A stretch of DNA of 64,000 nucleotides from Actinomadura sp. WMMA1423 (GTDB lineage Bacteria; Actinomycetota; Actinomycetes; Streptosporangiales; Streptosporangiaceae): contig NZ_CP041244.1 in assembly GCF_006547145.1 (NCBI RefSeq), positions 8,618,001 to 8,682,000 of the forward strand, read 5' to 3'. Made by a program: the position numbers and the translations under genes. Below are positions 17,637 through 25,725 of the stretch, piece by piece; position 1 is the first letter of the stretch, and the number at the start of each line of letters is the position of its first letter. The notes below the pieces were generated by a model. The model had not been told where the DNA came from. It made no database searches and worked only from the letters and a program-made list of their open reading frames with translations.

Positions 17637-19665
17637 CCGCGCCGTCCTGCCCGCCACCGGCCCGCACACGTCCGCCGTTCCCCTGGAACGTGAAGACGTG
17701 TGCGGGCCTGGTGCGCGGGTCGAGCCGCACGTAGTTGGACTTCCGCCAGGTGTAGGTGGTGCCGTCGAGTTGGTCTGTGACGGCGTGGGGGTGGTCGGGG
17801 TCGTCGGGGAGGCCGAGGGCGGGGAGGTCGAGGTGGACGGTGGCTTCGCGGGGTTGGTGGGGGTTGAGGTTGACGATGGTGAGGACGGTGTCGTCGAGGT
17901 GGCGTTTGGAGAAGGCGAGCAGTTCGGGTTGGTCGATGTGGTGGAAGTGCAAGTTGCGGAGTTGCTGGAGGGCGGGGTGGGTGTTGCGCAGGGTGTTGAG
18001 GGTGGTGATCAGGGGGGCGATGGTGGTGCCGGCGCGGTCGGCGGCTTCCCAGTCGCGGGGGCGGTACTGGTATTTCTCGGAGTCGCGGTATTCCTCGCTG
18101 CCGGGGCGCACGGGGGTGTTCTCGGACAGTTCGTAGCCGGAGTAGATGCCCCAGGTGGGGGAGAGCAGCGCGGCGAGGATCGCGCGGATCTCAAAAGCGG
18201 CGCGGCCGCCGTGCTGGAGGTATTCGTTGAGGATGTCGGGGGTGTTGGTGAAGAAGTTGGGGCGCATGTAGTGGGCGGCGGGCCCGGTGAGTTCGGTGAG
18301 GTATTCGGTGAGTTCGTCGGCGTTGTTGCGCCAGGTGAAGTAGGTGTAGGACTGGTGGAACCCGATCTTGCCCAGGGTGTGCATCATGGCGGGGCGGGTG
18401 AAGGCCTCGGCCAGGAACAGCACGTCGGGGTCGGTGGTGTGGATGTCGGCCAGTAGCCGTTCCCAGAACGCGACGGGTTTGGTGTGGGGGTTGTCGACGC
18501 GGAAGATCCGCACGCCGTGGTTCATCCAGTGGTGGATGAGGTCTTTGACGGCGTGGTAGAGGCCTTCGGGGTCGTTGTCGAAGTTGAGGGGGTAGATGTC
18601 CTGGTATTTCTTGGGCGGGTTCTCGGCGTAGGCGATGGTGCCGTCGGCGCGGGTGGTGAACCATTGGGGGTGCTCGCGGACCCAGGGGTGGTCGGGGGAG
18701 CATTGCAGGGCCAGGTCCAGGGCGACTTCCAGGCCGCAGTTGCCGGCGTGTTCGACGAAGGCGTCGAAGTCGGCCAGGGTGCCAAGGTCGGGGTGCACGG
18801 CGTCGTGGCCGCCGTCGGGTGAGCCGATGGCCCAGGGGGAGCCGGGGTCGTAGGGGCCGGCGTCCAGGGTGTTGTTGGGTCCTTTGCGGTGCGCGGTGCC
18901 GATGGGGTGGATGGGCGGCAGGTAGACCACGTCGAAGCCCATGTCGGCGATCGCGGGCAGCCGCTTGGTCGCGGTGCGGAACGTTCCCGAGATCGGCCCG
19001 CGGCGTCCCAGGGGGTCGAACGTGGCGCCCTCGGAGCGGGGGAAGAACTCATACCAGGACCCGAACAGGGCCCGCTGCCGGTGCACCACCAGCGGGAACC
19101 ACTCACTCACCGTCAACAGATCCCGCAACGGAAAACGCTCCAGGACCTCCAGGACGCCCGGGTCCTTGGTGGCGGAGAGCCGCTCCAGGGTGTCCGCGTC
19201 CTCATCTGACAGGCCACGGATGACACGGGCCAGGACACGGCGGTCCTTCGACGGCAGTTCGCGTGCGGCCCGCGTGAACAGCGCCACGCCCTCGGCGAGC
19301 ATGAGCTCGACGTCCTGCCCCCGCGGAACCTTGATCTCCGCGTCGTGCCGCCAGTGCGCGATCGGATCGCCCCAGGCCTCCACCCGGAACGACCACGTCC
19401 CCATCTGCGTCGGCGTCACCTGCGCCGCCCACCGGTCCAGCCCTACGCCGACCTCGCCCATCCGCTGCGGCGCCAGCTCCTCACCCTCCGGCGTCCGCAG
19501 CACCACCGCCGCGCCCAGCCGCTCGTGCCCCTCCCGGAACACCGTCGCCGACACCTCGACGGTCTCACCCACCACCGCCTTCGCCGGCCACCGGCCGCAC
19601 CCCACCACCGGCTCCACGCCGAGGATGGGGACGCGGCCGAGCTCCGCCTCCAGCTTCACCCGCAT
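17614..19665 (-). CDS. glgE: Alpha-1,4-glucan:maltose-1-phosphate maltosyltransferase
   Basis: A 683-residue GH13 enzyme that adds maltose from maltose-1-phosphate to alpha-1,4-glucan. The N-terminal beta-sandwich (1-130) includes AEAWGDPIAHWRHDAE-type carbohydrate-binding sequence. The barrel follows with FPRSEGA, DVVYLPPIHPIG, IFRVDNPHTKP (nucleophile Asp), LFLAEAFTRP (acid/base Glu) and NFFTNTPDILNEY. The length matches the family. The ATG sits behind GGAGCGGAG. It completes the pathway begun by treS and mak but is a separate transcription unit, and the branching enzyme GlgB is not in the window. Confidence 0.95.
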   Translation of the reverse strand: MRVKLEAELGRVPILGVEPVVGCGRWPAKAVVGETVEVSATVFREGHERLGAAVVLRTPEGEELAPQRMGEVGVGLDRWAAQVTPTQMGTWSFRVEAWGDPIAHWRHDAEIKVPRGQDVELMLAEGVALFTRAARELPSKDRRVLARVIRGLSDEDADTLERLSATKDPGVLEVLERFPLRDLLTVSEWFPLVVHRQRALFGSWYEFFPRSEGATFDPLGRRGPISGTFRTATKRLPAIADMGFDVVYLPPIHPIGTAHRKGPNNTLDAGPYDPGSPWAIGSPDGGHDAVHPDLGTLADFDAFVEHAGNCGLEVALDLALQCSPDHPWVREHPQWFTTRADGTIAYAENPPKKYQDIYPLNFDNDPEGLYHAVKDLIHHWMNHGVRIFRVDNPHTKPVAFWERLLADIHTTDPDVLFLAEAFTRPAMMHTLGKIGFHQSYTYFTWRNNADELTEYLTELTGPAAHYMRPNFFTNTPDILNEYLQHGGRAAFEIRAILAALLSPTWGIYSGYELSENTPVRPGSEEYRDSEKYQYRPRDWEAADRAGTTIAPLITTLNTLRNTHPALQQLRNLHFHHIDQPELLAFSKRHLDDTVLTIVNLNPHQPREATVHLDLPALGLPDDPDHPHAVTDQLDGTTYTWRKSNYVRLDPRTRPAHVFTFQGNGGRVRAGGGQDGAATRTLLR

Positions 19666-19870
19666 GTGCTCCGCTCCCGCTCGTCACGCCGTCCCGGTAC
19701 CGGTCGCAGACATCCATGCCCCGTCCGCAACTCACCGGCATCCCCGGAGCCACAAGATCAAGCAAAGAACCGCCCGGCCGCGGTGCGCGCGTCCGGGATG
19801 CGCCACTGACGGGCGGGCGGCTCGCCGCGGCGCTAGGTTTGGCGGAGACCAAGATCCTGGAGGTGCCGCC

Positions 19871-20671
19871 GTGGCCGAGGGGCCCGAGATCGACACGACC
19901 GTTCCGCATTCGGCGCGGGTCTGGAACTACCTGCTCGGCGGGAAGGACAACTACGAGGTCGACCAGCGGGCCGCCGAGCAGTTCCGCGCCATGTTCCCGC
20001 AGATCGTCGACATCGCCCTCGCCGACCGCGCGTTCCTCGGCAGGTCCGTCCGCCACCTGGTGGGCGAGGCCGGCGTCCGCCAGTTCCTCGACATCGGCAC
20101 CGGCCTGCCGACCATGGACAACACCCACGAGGTCGCGCAGCGCGCGGCGCCGGACGCGCGCATCGTCTACGTGGACAACGACCCCCTCGTGCTGACCCAC
20201 GCGCGGGCTCTGCTCAGCAGCAGTCCCGAGGGCGCCTGCGACTACATCCACGCCGACCTGCGCGAACCGGGAGACATCGTGGCGAAGGCCGCCGCGACGC
20301 TCGACTTCGGAAGGCCGGTGGCGGTCATGCTGCTGGGCATCATGCACTTCGTCCACGACGACGGCGAGGCGCGGCGCGTCCTCGACGTGCTGCTGGACGC
20401 CGTGCCGTCCGGAAGCCACCTGGTGATGACGCACGCCACCCTGGACTTCGACGCGGGGGAGACCGCCCAGGCAGAGGCGCAGCAGGACTGGAACGAGAAG
20501 TCGGCCAACCCGATGGTGCCGCGCACGCGCGAGGCCGTCACCCGCTTCTTCGACGGCCTCGAACTCCTGGACCCCGGGGTCGTCTCCATGTCCCGGTGGC
20601 GTCCCGAGCACACTCCCTGGGGAGAGCCGGCCGAGGTGGCCGGTTACGCCGCCGTGGCCCGCAAACCCTGA
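19871..20671 (+). CDS. DUF574 / SAV_2177-type SAM-dependent methyltransferase-like protein
   Basis: A 266-residue protein starting at a GTG 7 bases after GGAGG. Family hallmarks are VWNYLLGGKDNYEVDQ (residues 17-32), FLDIGTGLPTMDN (SAM-binding glycine loop), IVYVDNDPLVL (acidic residue after strand 2) and MLLGIMHFVHDD. These proteins are plentiful in actinomycetes, and their substrates are largely unknown to me. A paralogue lies at 56052. The gene is divergent from glgE and convergent with cutC. Confidence 0.85.
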   Translation: MAEGPEIDTTVPHSARVWNYLLGGKDNYEVDQRAAEQFRAMFPQIVDIALADRAFLGRSVRHLVGEAGVRQFLDIGTGLPTMDNTHEVAQRAAPDARIVYVDNDPLVLTHARALLSSSPEGACDYIHADLREPGDIVAKAAATLDFGRPVAVMLLGIMHFVHDDGEARRVLDVLLDAVPSGSHLVMTHATLDFDAGETAQAEAQQDWNEKSANPMVPRTREAVTRFFDGLELLDPGVVSMSRWRPEHTPWGEPAEVAGYAAVARKP

Positions 20672-20675
20672 CGCT

Positions 20676-20687
20676 CCCCGCGCGGGG
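20676..20687. terminator. Short GC palindrome between convergent genes
   Basis: CCCCGCGCGGGG lies 5 bases after the methyltransferase stop and 12 bases before the cutC stop on the other strand. It could act as a bidirectional terminator, but no T-run flanks it. Confidence 0.3.
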
Positions 20688-20699
20688 GCGGACGGCGCA

Positions 20700-21443
20700 C
20701 TAGCCGGCGGCGCGGATCACCGAGGCGATGCCGCCCGAGGTCGTGACGAGCCGCTGGTACTCCGGCCGCCGCAGCTCCCCGCCCATGAACGGGTACGGGT
20801 TGCGGTGCACGGCCGGGCTCGGCTCCTCGCTGAGCGCGGCGAAGTGGACCTCGCGGGCGCCGGTGGCCGCGACGACGCGCGCCACGTTCCGGTCGGTGAC
20901 GCCGCCGCCGGGCATCACGATGATCCGGTCGCCGGCGTGCCGCACCAGCTCGGCGATCAGCGGCGCGCCCTCCAGCGCGCTGACGTCCTGCCCGGACGTC
21001 AGGACGCGGGCCACACCGAGGCCGGCGAGGACGTCGAGCGTGCCGAACGGGTCGGCGGCCATGTCGAAGGCCCGGTGGAAGGTGACGGGCAGCCCGGCCG
21101 CCGCCGCGATGAGCCGCTCGGCGACCGGAAGGTCCACCGTCCCCTGCGGGGTGAGGGCGCCGATCACCACGCCGTGCGCGCCGGCCTCCCGGACGAGCGC
21201 CACGTCGTGCTCCATCGCCGCGACCTCGTGCTCGTCGAAGATGAAGTCGCCGCCGCGCGGGCGGATGATGACGTTCAAACTGATCGACGACACCGCCGCG
21301 AGCGCGGCGCGGACCGTGCCCAGCGTCGGGGTGAGCCCCCCGTCGAACAGCGCCGCGCACAGCTCGACGCGGTGGGCGCCGGCCTTCTCGGCGGCGACGG
21401 CGCCCGCGACGCCGTCGATGCAGATCTCGTAGGTGAGGCTCAC
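20700..21443 (-). CDS. cutC: CutC family protein
   Basis: A 247-residue TIM-barrel protein. Family motifs: EICIDGVAGAVAAEKAGAHRVELC at the N-terminus (split between ICIDGV and RVELCA), NVIIRPRGGDF, VTFHRAFDM, RVLTSG and IIVMPGGGV. CutC was named for copper homeostasis in E. coli, but the function in most bacteria is unsettled. It starts at a GTG overlapping the asparaginase stop (GTGA). As the last gene of an amino-acid ABC operon it may act on an imported compound; that is inference. Confidence 0.88.
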   Translation of the reverse strand: MSLTYEICIDGVAGAVAAEKAGAHRVELCAALFDGGLTPTLGTVRAALAAVSSISLNVIIRPRGGDFIFDEHEVAAMEHDVALVREAGAHGVVIGALTPQGTVDLPVAERLIAAAAGLPVTFHRAFDMAADPFGTLDVLAGLGVARVLTSGQDVSALEGAPLIAELVRHAGDRIIVMPGGGVTDRNVARVVAATGAREVHFAALSEEPSPAVHRNPYPFMGGELRRPEYQRLVTTSGGIASVIRAAG

Positions 21444-22381
21444 GTACGTCCTTCCGGGGTGGTGCGGATCTCGCCCACCGGGCGCCCGCCGCCGAGGACG
21501 GGGACGGTGCCCAGCGGGCCGGCCGGGGTGGTGTCGGCGCCGAGCGCGGCGAGCGCGCGCAGCGCGATGGCGGTGGTGGCGCGGGGGCTGCCGTCGATGA
21601 CCTTCACCGCGACGGCGCGGCCCTCGGCGGTGGCGGCGACGAACACGCCCTCCGCGCCTCCCTTGGCGACCGAGCCGGGCAGCGCCCGCATGAACTCGGT
21701 GTTGTCGTGCCCGGTCCCGCCGACGTACTCGGGGTGGGCGCGCATGGCGTCCGCGACGGGCCGGGCGTCCGGCGCGAGGACGAGCGACCGCGCGGCGCGG
21801 GCCAGGCCGGCGAGGGTGAGCCCGAACAGCGGTGCCCCGCACCCGTCGATCGCGACTGGGGAGGGGTCCTCCCCGGCGCAGTCGGCCATCACCTGCCGCA
21901 CGAGCCGCTGCAGGGGATGCGACGGGTCGAGGTAGGTGTCCAGCGGCCAGCCGTTCGCGGCGCAGGCGGCGAGCATGGCGGCGTGCTTGCCGGAGCAGTT
22001 CATCCGCACCCGCGACTCGCCCTCGCCCGCCCTGATCAGCGCTGCCTTGGTCGCCTCGTCCTCGGGCCAGGACGGCGGGCACTGGAGCGCGTCCGCGCCG
22101 AGCTCCGCGTCCGACAGGATGTTTTCGACGGCCTTGACGTGGAAGTCCTCGCCGGTGTGGCTGCCCGCCGCGATCGCCAGGCGCTCCCCATCCAGAGGCG
22201 CGCCCGCCTTGAGGCAGGCGAGGGCCTGGAAGGGCTTGGTCGTGGAGCGCGGCAGCACCGTCTCGTGGGCGGCGCCCCGCGTGTGGGCGAGGGAGCCGTC
22301 CGGGGCGAACCCGGCGACGCTGCCGTAGTGGCGGCTCTCGGTGAAGCCGTTGCGCACGACCTCGGCCAGTACTTCGTACAT
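21440..22381 (-). CDS. Asparaginase-II-like protein
   Basis: A 313-residue protein of the asparaginase II family, which differs from type I/II bacterial L-asparaginases and is typified by a Rhizobium enzyme. Conserved-looking stretches are RSTTKPFQAL, IAAGSHTGEDFHV, VRMNCSGKHAAML, AIDGCGAPLFGLTL and GTGHDNTEFM. The start ATG at 22381 follows AGGACC. It lies between the permease (8 bases upstream) and cutC, with which it overlaps. Hydrolysis of asparagine to aspartate after uptake by the neighbouring transporter is plausible but unproven. Confidence 0.83.
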   Translation of the reverse strand: MYEVLAEVVRNGFTESRHYGSVAGFAPDGSLAHTRGAAHETVLPRSTTKPFQALACLKAGAPLDGERLAIAAGSHTGEDFHVKAVENILSDAELGADALQCPPSWPEDEATKAALIRAGEGESRVRMNCSGKHAAMLAACAANGWPLDTYLDPSHPLQRLVRQVMADCAGEDPSPVAIDGCGAPLFGLTLAGLARAARSLVLAPDARPVADAMRAHPEYVGGTGHDNTEFMRALPGSVAKGGAEGVFVAATAEGRAVAVKVIDGSPRATTAIALRALAALGADTTPAGPLGTVPVLGGGRPVGEIRTTPEGRT

Positions 22382-22389
22382 GTCGGTCC

Positions 22390-23232
22390 TCACGGTCGCG
22401 CCGCCGGGACGGCCTCGCGGACGGCGCGGGACGGGCGGGTCCGCTGCCGCGCCTCCAGCGTCCGCGCGAGCTTGGCCAGCGACGCGTTGATCACCAGGTA
22501 GATCAGCGCGATCACCAGGTAGGTCTGGATGAGCAGGTGGTTGTAGTTCGCCAGCACCTTCCCGCTGTAGAGCAGTTCGGCGTAGCTGACGACGTAGCCG
22601 AGCGAGGTGTCCTTCAGCAGCCCGGCGGACTGGCTGACCAGCGACGGCAGGACGCGCCGCGCCGCCTGCGGCAGCACGACGAGACGCATCGCCCGCCCCC
22701 GGGTCAGGCCGAGCGCGAGCCCGGCCTCCAGCTGGCCGCGCTCCACCGACCGGATCCCGGCCCGGAAGATCTCGGCGAACGCGGCGGCGTTGGACACCGA
22801 CAGCGGGACGACGAGCTTCCAGAACAGCGGGAGGTCGAGGCCGTACTTCGGCAGCGCGAACAGCACGACGTAGACCAGCAGCAACGCCGGGACCGTCCGG
22901 ACGATCTCCACGTAGGCCGCCGAGGGGACGCGCAGCCACCGGGCCGGCGACAGCCGCCCGAGCGCGAGCGCGACGCCGGCCGCCATCGCGAGGGCGATCG
23001 ACACGGCCGCGGCGTAGAGCGTGGAGCGCAGCCCCTCCAGCAGGTACCGCCACATCGGCCACGTCCCGTAGGGGCGCCACCGGTCGGCGGCGAGCTGGCC
23101 GTTCTCGCCGAACTGGCGCAGCGCGAGCGCCACGAGGACGGCGCCCGCGAGCAGCGTCAGCGCGGTGGCGATCCGGACGCGGCGCCGGGCGCGCGGCCCC
23201 GGCTCGTCGAACAGCAGGCGCGAGGAGCTCAT
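22390..23232 (-). CDS. Amino-acid ABC transporter permease
   Basis: A 280-residue membrane protein of the polar-amino-acid permease family. A cytoplasmic 20-residue head precedes a first helix (ATALTLLAGAVLVALAL), then the binding-protein-dependent permease core (about 70-270). The EAA-type loop is AGLALGLTRGRAMRLVVLPQA, which contacts the ATPase. It overlaps the other permease gene by four bases. Together the two form the channel of a glutamate/glutamine-type importer. Confidence 0.9.
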   Translation of the reverse strand: MSSSRLLFDEPGPRARRRVRIATALTLLAGAVLVALALRQFGENGQLAADRWRPYGTWPMWRYLLEGLRSTLYAAAVSIALAMAAGVALALGRLSPARWLRVPSAAYVEIVRTVPALLLVYVVLFALPKYGLDLPLFWKLVVPLSVSNAAAFAEIFRAGIRSVERGQLEAGLALGLTRGRAMRLVVLPQAARRVLPSLVSQSAGLLKDTSLGYVVSYAELLYSGKVLANYNHLLIQTYLVIALIYLVINASLAKLARTLEARQRTRPSRAVREAVPAARP

Positions 23233-23873
23233 CGCAGGACCGCCAGCTTCCGTTCCAGGCCGCCGGTCACCAGGCCGAAGACCGCCGACAGCGCCATGTA
23301 CGCCAGGCCCGCCGTCACGAAGATCCAGATCGGCCGCGCCTCGGCGAGGTTGACCCGGTTCGCGGCGGCGGTCAGCTCGACCACGCCGACCGCGGCGGCC
23401 AGCGCCGTGTTCATCAGCGTCATGATCGCGATGTTGCCGAGCGGCTGGACGACCGTCCGCAGCGCCTGCGGCAGGACGACCAGCCGCAGCGACTGGACGA
23501 AGGTCAGCCCGAGCGCGCGGGCGGCCTCGCCCTGCCCCGCCGGCACCGCGTTGATCCCGGAGCGGATCACCTCGGCCGTGTACGCCCCCTGGTAGAGGGC
23601 GATCACGACGACCGAGGTGGTGAACAGCCCGGCGATCACCCCGATCTCGGGCAGCCCGAACACGGCGATGACGAGCCACACCAGCAGCGGGATGTTCTGC
23701 AGCACCTCGACGTAGGCCATCCCGGCGGCGCGCAGCACGCGCACCGGGCTGACCCGCATCGCGGCGACCGCGGTCCCGGTCGCGAGGGCCCCGGCGAGGG
23801 CCAGCAGCGTCAGCTCGACGGTGAGCAGGAGGCCGTCGCCGAACTCCCCGAGGTGGTCGGTGATGACGTTCAT
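23229..23873 (-). CDS. Amino-acid ABC transporter permease
   Basis: A 214-residue membrane protein of the HisM/GluC type, with about five transmembrane helices, starting MNVITDHLGEF. The permease core runs through ARALGLTFVQSLRLVVLPQA (EAA-type loop). It is shorter than its partner because it lacks the N-terminal head. The gene is 19 bases from the binding-protein gene and overlaps the next permease gene by ATGA. Confidence 0.9.
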   Translation of the reverse strand: MNVITDHLGEFGDGLLLTVELTLLALAGALATGTAVAAMRVSPVRVLRAAGMAYVEVLQNIPLLVWLVIAVFGLPEIGVIAGLFTTSVVVIALYQGAYTAEVIRSGINAVPAGQGEAARALGLTFVQSLRLVVLPQALRTVVQPLGNIAIMTLMNTALAAAVGVVELTAAANRVNLAEARPIWIFVTAGLAYMALSAVFGLVTGGLERKLAVLR

Positions 23874-23892
23874 GACAGGGCGGGGCCTCCGC

Positions 23893-24828
23893 TCACTCCG
23901 AGCCCGGCGCGGAGCCGATCGCGGGCGGCTGCGGGGCCTCGCCCTGCACGACCGTCCCGATCGAGTTCTTCCAGACCTTCGCCCACAGGCCCGACTGCTG
24001 GATCTGCTTGAGCCAGTCGTTGACGAACTGCTTCATCTGCGCGTCGCCGTGCTTGAGGCCGATGCCGTACGGGTCGCTGGTGAACGGCTTGCCCTGGATC
24101 TGGATGGAGGGGTCCTGCTTGGCGGTCGCGAGCAGCACGGCCTCGTCCTGGACGTAGGCGTCGCCGCGTCCCTGCTTGAGCGCCTGCACGCACTCGGGGT
24201 CGCTGCCGAACGTGACGATCTTCGCGCCCGGGGCGGCCTTCTTGATGGCGGGGATCGCCGGGGTGTTGGCGCCCGCGATGACGGTCTTGCCCTTCAGATC
24301 GGCCGGGACCTTGATGCCGGTCTCGTCCTTCTTGGTGGCGATGACCAGACCGGAGCTGTAGTACGGCCCGGCGAACGCGACCTGCTCGGCGCGTTCCGGA
24401 GTGATGCTGTAGGTCTGGAAGACCACGTCCACGGTGCCGTTCGCCAGCAGCGCCTCGCGGGTCTCCGACGCCGAGTTGACGATCTTCACGTTGGGCTTGC
24501 CGATGATGTACTTGGCGAGCAGCCGGCCGAAGTCGGCGTCCAGCCCCTCGACCTTCTTGGTCGCCGGGTTCTGCTGGGACAGCAGCGGCGCGTCCAGCGA
24601 GCCGCCCACGACCAGCTCGCCGCGCTGCTTGATCTTCTCCATGGTGGAGCCGGCGGGCAGGTTCGCGGCGACCGGGGCCGAGGCCGCCAGGTCGTCACCC
24701 TTGCCGCCGCCGGCGCCGGGCACCGCCGAGTCCGAGTCGCCGCCGGAGCAGGCCGCGAGGCCCGCCAGCGACAGCGCGGCCACCGCGGCCACCGCCGCCC
24801 GCCGCATCCCCGCAGGGGTACGCACCAT
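23893..24828 (-). CDS. Amino-acid ABC transporter substrate-binding lipoprotein
   Basis: About 311 residues. The signal peptide ends in the lipobox LAGLAAC, with Cys near residue 26, so the protein is lipid-anchored. Solute-binding family 3 features include SLDAPLLSQQNP, LDADFGRLLAKYI, FQTYSITPERA and a C-terminal DWLKQIQQSG. Three start-like codons lie close together (24837 TTG, 24834 ATG, 24828 ATG); I use the last because AGG is 9 bases before it. It binds a polar amino acid, probably glutamate, glutamine or asparagine, and delivers it to the two permeases. Confidence 0.88.
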   Translation of the reverse strand: MVRTPAGMRRAAVAAVAALSLAGLAACSGGDSDSAVPGAGGGKGDDLAASAPVAANLPAGSTMEKIKQRGELVVGGSLDAPLLSQQNPATKKVEGLDADFGRLLAKYIIGKPNVKIVNSASETREALLANGTVDVVFQTYSITPERAEQVAFAGPYYSSGLVIATKKDETGIKVPADLKGKTVIAGANTPAIPAIKKAAPGAKIVTFGSDPECVQALKQGRGDAYVQDEAVLLATAKQDPSIQIQGKPFTSDPYGIGLKHGDAQMKQFVNDWLKQIQQSGLWAKVWKNSIGTVVQGEAPQPPAIGSAPGSE

Positions 24829-24880
24829 GATCATCAACCTTTCTCGGATGGCGCGCCATGGGCGGCGCGCCGGGGGGTCG

Positions 24881-25609
24881 CTAGTGGCTGAGGACCTTGG
24901 CCAGGAAGTCCCGGGCCCGGTCGCCGGCGGGGGAGTCGAAGAAGGCGGCCGGCGCTCCGGTCTCGACGACCTCGCCGTCCGCCATGAACACGACGCGGTC
25001 GGCGACGCGGCGGGCGAAGCCCATCTCGTGGGTGACGACCACCATCGTCATGCCGTCGCGGGCGAGGCCCGTCATGACGTCGAGGACCTCGCCGACCATC
25101 TCGGGGTCGAGCGCCGAGGTCGGCTCGTCGAAGAGCATCGCCTTCGGCCGCATCGCGAGCGCGCGGGCGATGGCCGCGCGCTGCTGCTGGCCGCCGGACA
25201 GCTGCGCGGGCAGCTTGCCCGCCTGCTCGCCGATGCCGACCCGGTCGAGCAGCTCGCGCGCGGTCCGCTCGGCCTCGGCGCGCGAGACGCCGCGCACCCG
25301 GGTCGGCGCGAGCGTCAGGTTCTCAAGGACGGTCCTGTGCTGGAACAGGTTGAACGACTGGAACACCATGCCGACGTCCGCGCGGAGGCGGGCGAGGGCG
25401 CGCCCCTCCTCGGGCAGCTCCTCGCCGTCGAAGCGGACGACGCCCGCGTCCGGCGTCTCCAGCCGGTTCAGGCACCGGCACAGCGTCGACTTGCCCGACC
25501 CGGACGGGCCGATCACCACGACGACCTCGCCGCGGGCGACGTCCAGGTCCACGTCGCGCAGCGCGGTGTGGTCGCCGAAGCGCTTGTACAGGCCGCGCAC
25601 CTCGATCAT
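24881..25609 (-). CDS. Amino-acid ABC transporter ATP-binding protein
   Basis: A 242-residue ABC ATPase of the GlnQ/GluA type. Walker A is GPSGSGKST (residues 34-42), the Q-loop is VGMVFQSFNLFQH, the signature is LSGGQQQR near 138, Walker B is AMLFDEPTSALD and the switch His is in VVTHEMGF. It is the first gene of the six-gene operon that ends with cutC. The ATG follows AGGTGACC. The intergenic region shared with the ROK gene probably holds the control elements. Confidence 0.93.
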   Translation of the reverse strand: MIEVRGLYKRFGDHTALRDVDLDVARGEVVVVIGPSGSGKSTLCRCLNRLETPDAGVVRFDGEELPEEGRALARLRADVGMVFQSFNLFQHRTVLENLTLAPTRVRGVSRAEAERTARELLDRVGIGEQAGKLPAQLSGGQQQRAAIARALAMRPKAMLFDEPTSALDPEMVGEVLDVMTGLARDGMTMVVVTHEMGFARRVADRVVFMADGEVVETGAPAAFFDSPAGDRARDFLAKVLSH

Positions 25610-25632
25610 TCGGTCACCTACGTCCCAACTTC

Positions 25633-25646
25633 CTTCGATATCGAAG
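25633..25646. promoter_or_regulatory. Perfect 14-bp palindrome in the ABC operon / ROK intergenic region
   Basis: CTTCGATATCGAAG is its own reverse complement. It lies 24 bases upstream of the ABC operon start and 80 upstream of the ROK start. A second inverted repeat, ACGTC-5-GACGT, follows at 25664-25678. Either could be the operator for the adjacent ROK regulator, which would then control both directions. Confidence 0.55.
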
Positions 25647-25689
25647 TCAAGCGGGACGATAGAACGTCAAATCGACGTAAGTCAACGCG

Positions 25690-25719
25690 TTGCCGTACCA
25701 AGTTCGCGCATGCTATCTA
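25690..25719 (+). promoter_or_regulatory. Predicted promoter of the ROK gene, leaderless
   Basis: TTGCCG (25690-25695) and TATCTA (25714-25719) are 18 bases apart. Transcription would begin 6-7 bases later, at or next to the GTG at 25726. No Shine-Dalgarno is present before that GTG, which fits a leaderless message. Confidence 0.5.
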
Positions 25720-25725
25720 TCTGGG

